A DNA stretch of 64,000 nt from Pyrus communis (taxonomy: Eukaryota > Streptophyta > Magnoliopsida > Rosales > Rosaceae), in assembly GCF_963583255.1 (NCBI RefSeq), contig NC_084808.1:26554300-26618299 (forward strand), given 5' to 3'. A model generated the notes under the pieces. That model had not been told where the DNA came from and did no database searches. It saw only the letters and a list, made by a program, of their open reading frames with translations. Of this stretch, positions 61,447 through 64,000 are shown one piece after another (within the stretch, counting starts at the first letter, position 1; the number at the start of each line of letters is the position of its first letter). The translations under genes and the position numbers were made by a program.

Positions 61447-62482
61447 ATTAGATTTGCTTCTTTACCACCTTACCACCTTTGTTTGTTGAGAATCATAGCA
61501 ATCACCTTTGTTTGTTAAGTTCTAATTCAGTATAAGCTTGACTAAATTGATTCCGAGTGGAAGTTCCAACCAACGATGGTAGATTAGATTGTGACGTTTG
61601 TCTGGACACCCAGTCTGGAAATACTTGTAAATTCAATATCTTGGGAACTAAATCTGTTTAGGTAGCAGTAGCAGTCAAACATGTATCTGCAGAATTCCTC
61701 AGGAAATTAAGATTATACTGGACTCAGAAGTCAACGTACTTCTGTAAACTAAAGTAAAAATGTGTGGAAACACTAGCTTACTCGTTTTGAGTCAATTCTG
61801 CATGATTAAATCTACTGTAATGTATATATTTTATTCTTTTTGAGCGGGAAATTGGGTAACAAGTTGAGATAAGAACGCAATTTTAGCCTGATAACTTTTT
61901 TTCGTTGATGAAAAGGACCCCAACAACACTGAAAGTACTTATATATATGCTATTTTAGGGTCGTCCGTTTGGAAATGTTTATCTACGATGTGCTTCTCCT
62001 TACAAACGCTTTGTAATAAGTACGTCAAATTTCTAATACAAATTCAAGTGATTTTGAGAGTTATACCAAAACGCTTTTCTTCGAACAACACTATTATAGT
62101 GAGAATATGCTGTATCATTGAATGAGTCAGTTGCCATTAAACGATCGAGTTTGTAATTCATGAAAGTTGAATTTAAAATCGTTTCCTTATTACATAACCA
62201 TAATCCTTCGGTCATATTTTAAAGGGATACTTTGGATGCGGTTCTTACCTACCAATGTTCTTTGACTGAAGTCTTTGTGATTTTTAGTTTTTAATTGAAG
62301 TCCCTGATATTAATGTAATAATATATTTTTATGTAGGTTATTATATTTTTAAATTAAAATGAAATTTGTAGTTATTTATATTAATGAGATTTTAAATAAA
62401 ACTCATAATATATGGGATTAAAAATATTAAAGATAAATTATACTCTCCTATATATTGTGTATATATATCTATATATGGGTAC

Positions 62483-62705
62483 TGTGACATCCCACATCAT
62501 CCAGGGAAGTGATTTTTATATGTATTCTCATCCGTACCTAGCACGAGGCCTTTTGGGAGCTCACTGGCTTCGAGTTCCATGGAAACTCCAAAGTTAAGCG
62601 AGTAGCGCGTGAGAGTGTGATGGGGGCCCAAAGCCGACAATATCATGCTACGGTAGTGGAGCGGGCTCAGGAAGTGGTCCCCCCCCCCCGGGGCGAGATG
62701 TGACA
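62483..62705 (+). repeat. 5' LTR of the TRIM, internally deleted
   Basis: Compared with the 3' LTR it lacks about 60 bp after GCGAGTAGCGCG, covering the C-box half of the 5S-like region and the following AAACAAAACCG segment. It also has a C-run at 62679-62689 where the other LTR reads CCCTCTGGGG. Confidence 0.9.
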
Positions 62706-62708
62706 ATT

Positions 62709-62720
62709 TGGTATCAGAGC
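62709..62720 (+). other. primer-binding site of the TRIM
   Basis: TGGTATCAGAGC, three bases after the 5' LTR, complementary to initiator tRNA-Met. Confidence 0.9.
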
Positions 62721-62775
62721 CTAACCCTGGTCGTGATGTGCCAACAAGGACGTCGAGTCCCTAAGGGGGGTGGAT

Positions 62776-63063
62776 TGTGACATCCCACATCGCCCAGGGG
62801 AGTGATCTTTATATGTATATTCTCATCCCTACCTAGCACGAGGCCTTTTGGGAGCTCACTGGCTTCGGGTTCCATGGGAACTCCGAAGTTAAGCGAGTAG
62901 CGCGCGAGAGCACTCTCAGGATGGGTGACCCATCGGGAAGTTCTCGTGTAAGTTCTTAGAAACAAAACCGTGAGGGTGTACTGGGGGGCCCAAAGCAGAC
63001 AATATCATGCTACGGTGGTGGAGCGGGCCCGAGAAGTGGTCCCTCTGGGGCCAGGATGTGATA
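62776..63063 (+). repeat. 3' LTR of the TRIM, full-length
   Basis: 288 bp, containing the complete 5S-like region at 62866-62949. It is the better copy for family comparison. Confidence 0.92.
62866..62949 (+). ncRNA. 5S rRNA-like segment inside the LTR
   Basis: GGAACTCCGAAGTTAAGCG, GCGAGAG and AGGATGGGTGACCCATCGGG then GAAGTTCTCGTG follow plant 5S rRNA order. They include the A-box (AAGTTAAGCGAG) and C-box region (GGATGGGTGACC) of the internal pol III promoter. It is a retroelement-borne copy, not a genomic 5S rRNA gene: the first third of 5S rRNA is unrecognisable and there is no tandem array. Confidence 0.88.
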
Positions 63064-63068
63064 GGTAC

Positions 63069-64000
63069 GTTCATCAAAACTAACCAAAAAATTATTGTAC
63101 CAAAGCATGGGTACATTTTTCAAAAACCAAAAAAAATAAAAGATAATAGGCTTAATAACATTATTAAATTTCTTCTATTAAACTTGACGTAGATACATTC
63201 TCAAATCAACGAAATAGAATGTACCCATATAAGTTTAAAAAATGGATTAGAGAAAAGATTGAATGAATTTTATTTAAAAAATGGGTACATTTTATATTAA
63301 AAAAGGGTACATTTTTCATATAACAAATTGGTATATTTAAGAATGGGTACATATAAGATTAAAAATTTGAACTTTTAATGGGTACAAATTCTATTTTTTA
63401 TTTTTTATATTTTGGAAATGTTTGAATTAAAAATTAATTATGATTTTAATAAGGGTGTGAGTATTAAAACTCTAAATCAATTACTAATTTTTATTATAAA
63501 AATTATGTAACTCACATGTAATTCATTAATATATTAATGCTAGAAACTTTGATCAAAATCTAAAAATTGATAAGGTCTTAATCAATAAACATTAAAACTA
63601 AGTACCTGATACTAATTTTCTATTTTTTAAATCTCGATATGCAACATGAAGGTTGATGCACCCTCGTCTGCATGGATGTTGATCCACATGAACAGTACAC
63701 GATAACAAAGATGATGACCCAACACGGCCTAAAAGAACGGGCTCTGAACAAGAAAACAAGCAGTAAAAGTCCCAGTTGTTTCGACCAAAAAAAAAAGTCC
63801 TTGTTGTTCTGTCCATCTCTAACTCTGACCCTTAAAAATTCCAAATCCATGTGCGCTCACCACCTACCGGAAACTCGATATGCACCCTCGTGGACGGTGA
63901 CACTGGCCAACCAATCAGATGGCGCCACTGGTTTGATGAAACATGAGAATCTTTGGGTGTTATGTGGCAAGGTGCAATCGACAAGGATTTGTCCACTGTA
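63069..64000. other. AT-rich spacer to the right end
   Basis: From 63100 to 63390 the motif GGGTACATTTT/AATGGGTACA recurs at least six times in a very AT-rich background. The last 350 bp are less AT-rich and may be the upstream region of a gene outside the window. No exon recognised. Confidence 0.4.

Larger units (their letters stand above)
60851..62477. other. intergenic spacer with two MITEs
   Basis: AT-rich, no gene seen on either strand apart from the MITEs listed. The original LINE target site lies at its left edge. Confidence 0.45.
62483..63063 (+). mobile_element. Cassandra-type TRIM with 5S rRNA-like LTRs
   Basis: Two LTRs starting TGTGACATCCCACATC (62483-62705 and 62776-63063) flank only 70 bp of internal sequence, which holds a primer-binding site TGGTATCAGAGC (62709-62720) and a purine tract CTAAGGGGGGTGGA. 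An exact 5-bp target duplication GGTAC lies at 62478-62482 and 63064-63068. The LTRs carry sequence clearly related to 5S rRNA, the defining trait of Cassandra terminal-repeat retrotransposons in miniature. There is no coding capacity, so it depends on other retroelements. The last bases of the 3' LTR are TGATA where the 5' LTR has TGACA. Confidence 0.95.

Noticed and set aside
62866..62949. Genuine 5S rRNA gene
   Set aside because: It lies inside a TRIM LTR, lacks the first third of 5S rRNA and is not in a tandem array.

Overview
This window is nuclear DNA from a dicot plant. It has intron-rich genes with GT-AG splice sites, AT-rich spacers, plant-only families (RGF/GOLVEN peptide, BIM-type bHLH, GT106 rhamnosyltransferase-like) and a dense load of plant retroelements and MITEs. 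A Rosaceae tree (apple/pear type) is my best guess, but that is inference; no organelle or bacterial features are present. || Layout. 1-2133: 3' half of a GEK1/DTD2-like D-aminoacyl-tRNA deacylase gene (+). 2134-10750: gene-poor, with a 518-bp tandem duplication carrying hairpin MITEs, a second MITE pair and a SINE-like piece. 11230-15520: acidic gar2-related plant protein (+) with a short uORF just before its start. 17263-18543: a four-exon RGF/GOLVEN/CLEL signalling-peptide precursor (+). 19622-20436: solo LTR. 21162-23581: BSD-domain protein (+). 24630-28435: prolyl-oligopeptidase/oligopeptidase-B-like gene (+) with a nonsense codon and damaged splice donors, probably a young pseudogene. 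30142-48571: three direct RRT-like (GT106/O-fucosyltransferase family) genes A, B and C. 49421-52274: BIM2-like bHLH gene (-), convergent with copy C. 53714-60833: full-length L1-type LINE. 62483-63063: Cassandra-type TRIM carrying 5S rRNA-like sequence in its LTRs. || The most informative part is 33.1-49.6 kb. RRT copies B and C come from a segmental tandem duplication whose unit also took in the last exon of the neighbouring BIM2-like gene. Later insertions can be dated relatively because the sister copy still shows the empty site. A 4.05-kb non-autonomous LTR retrotransposon (LTRs differing at one of 504 positions) sits in the stranded BIM2 exon of unit B. A 1.49-kb solo LTR, a small SINE, a MITE and a (CT)64 tract are found only in unit C. 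Copy C has also lost its original start codon frame. || Functionally the genes are unrelated housekeeping or signalling genes: D-aminoacyl-tRNA proofreading, root-growth peptide, pectin RG-I backbone synthesis and brassinosteroid transcription. No gene cluster for a single pathway is evident apart from the RRT tandem array. All calls come from reading the sequence and from remembered family features; no database search was run.
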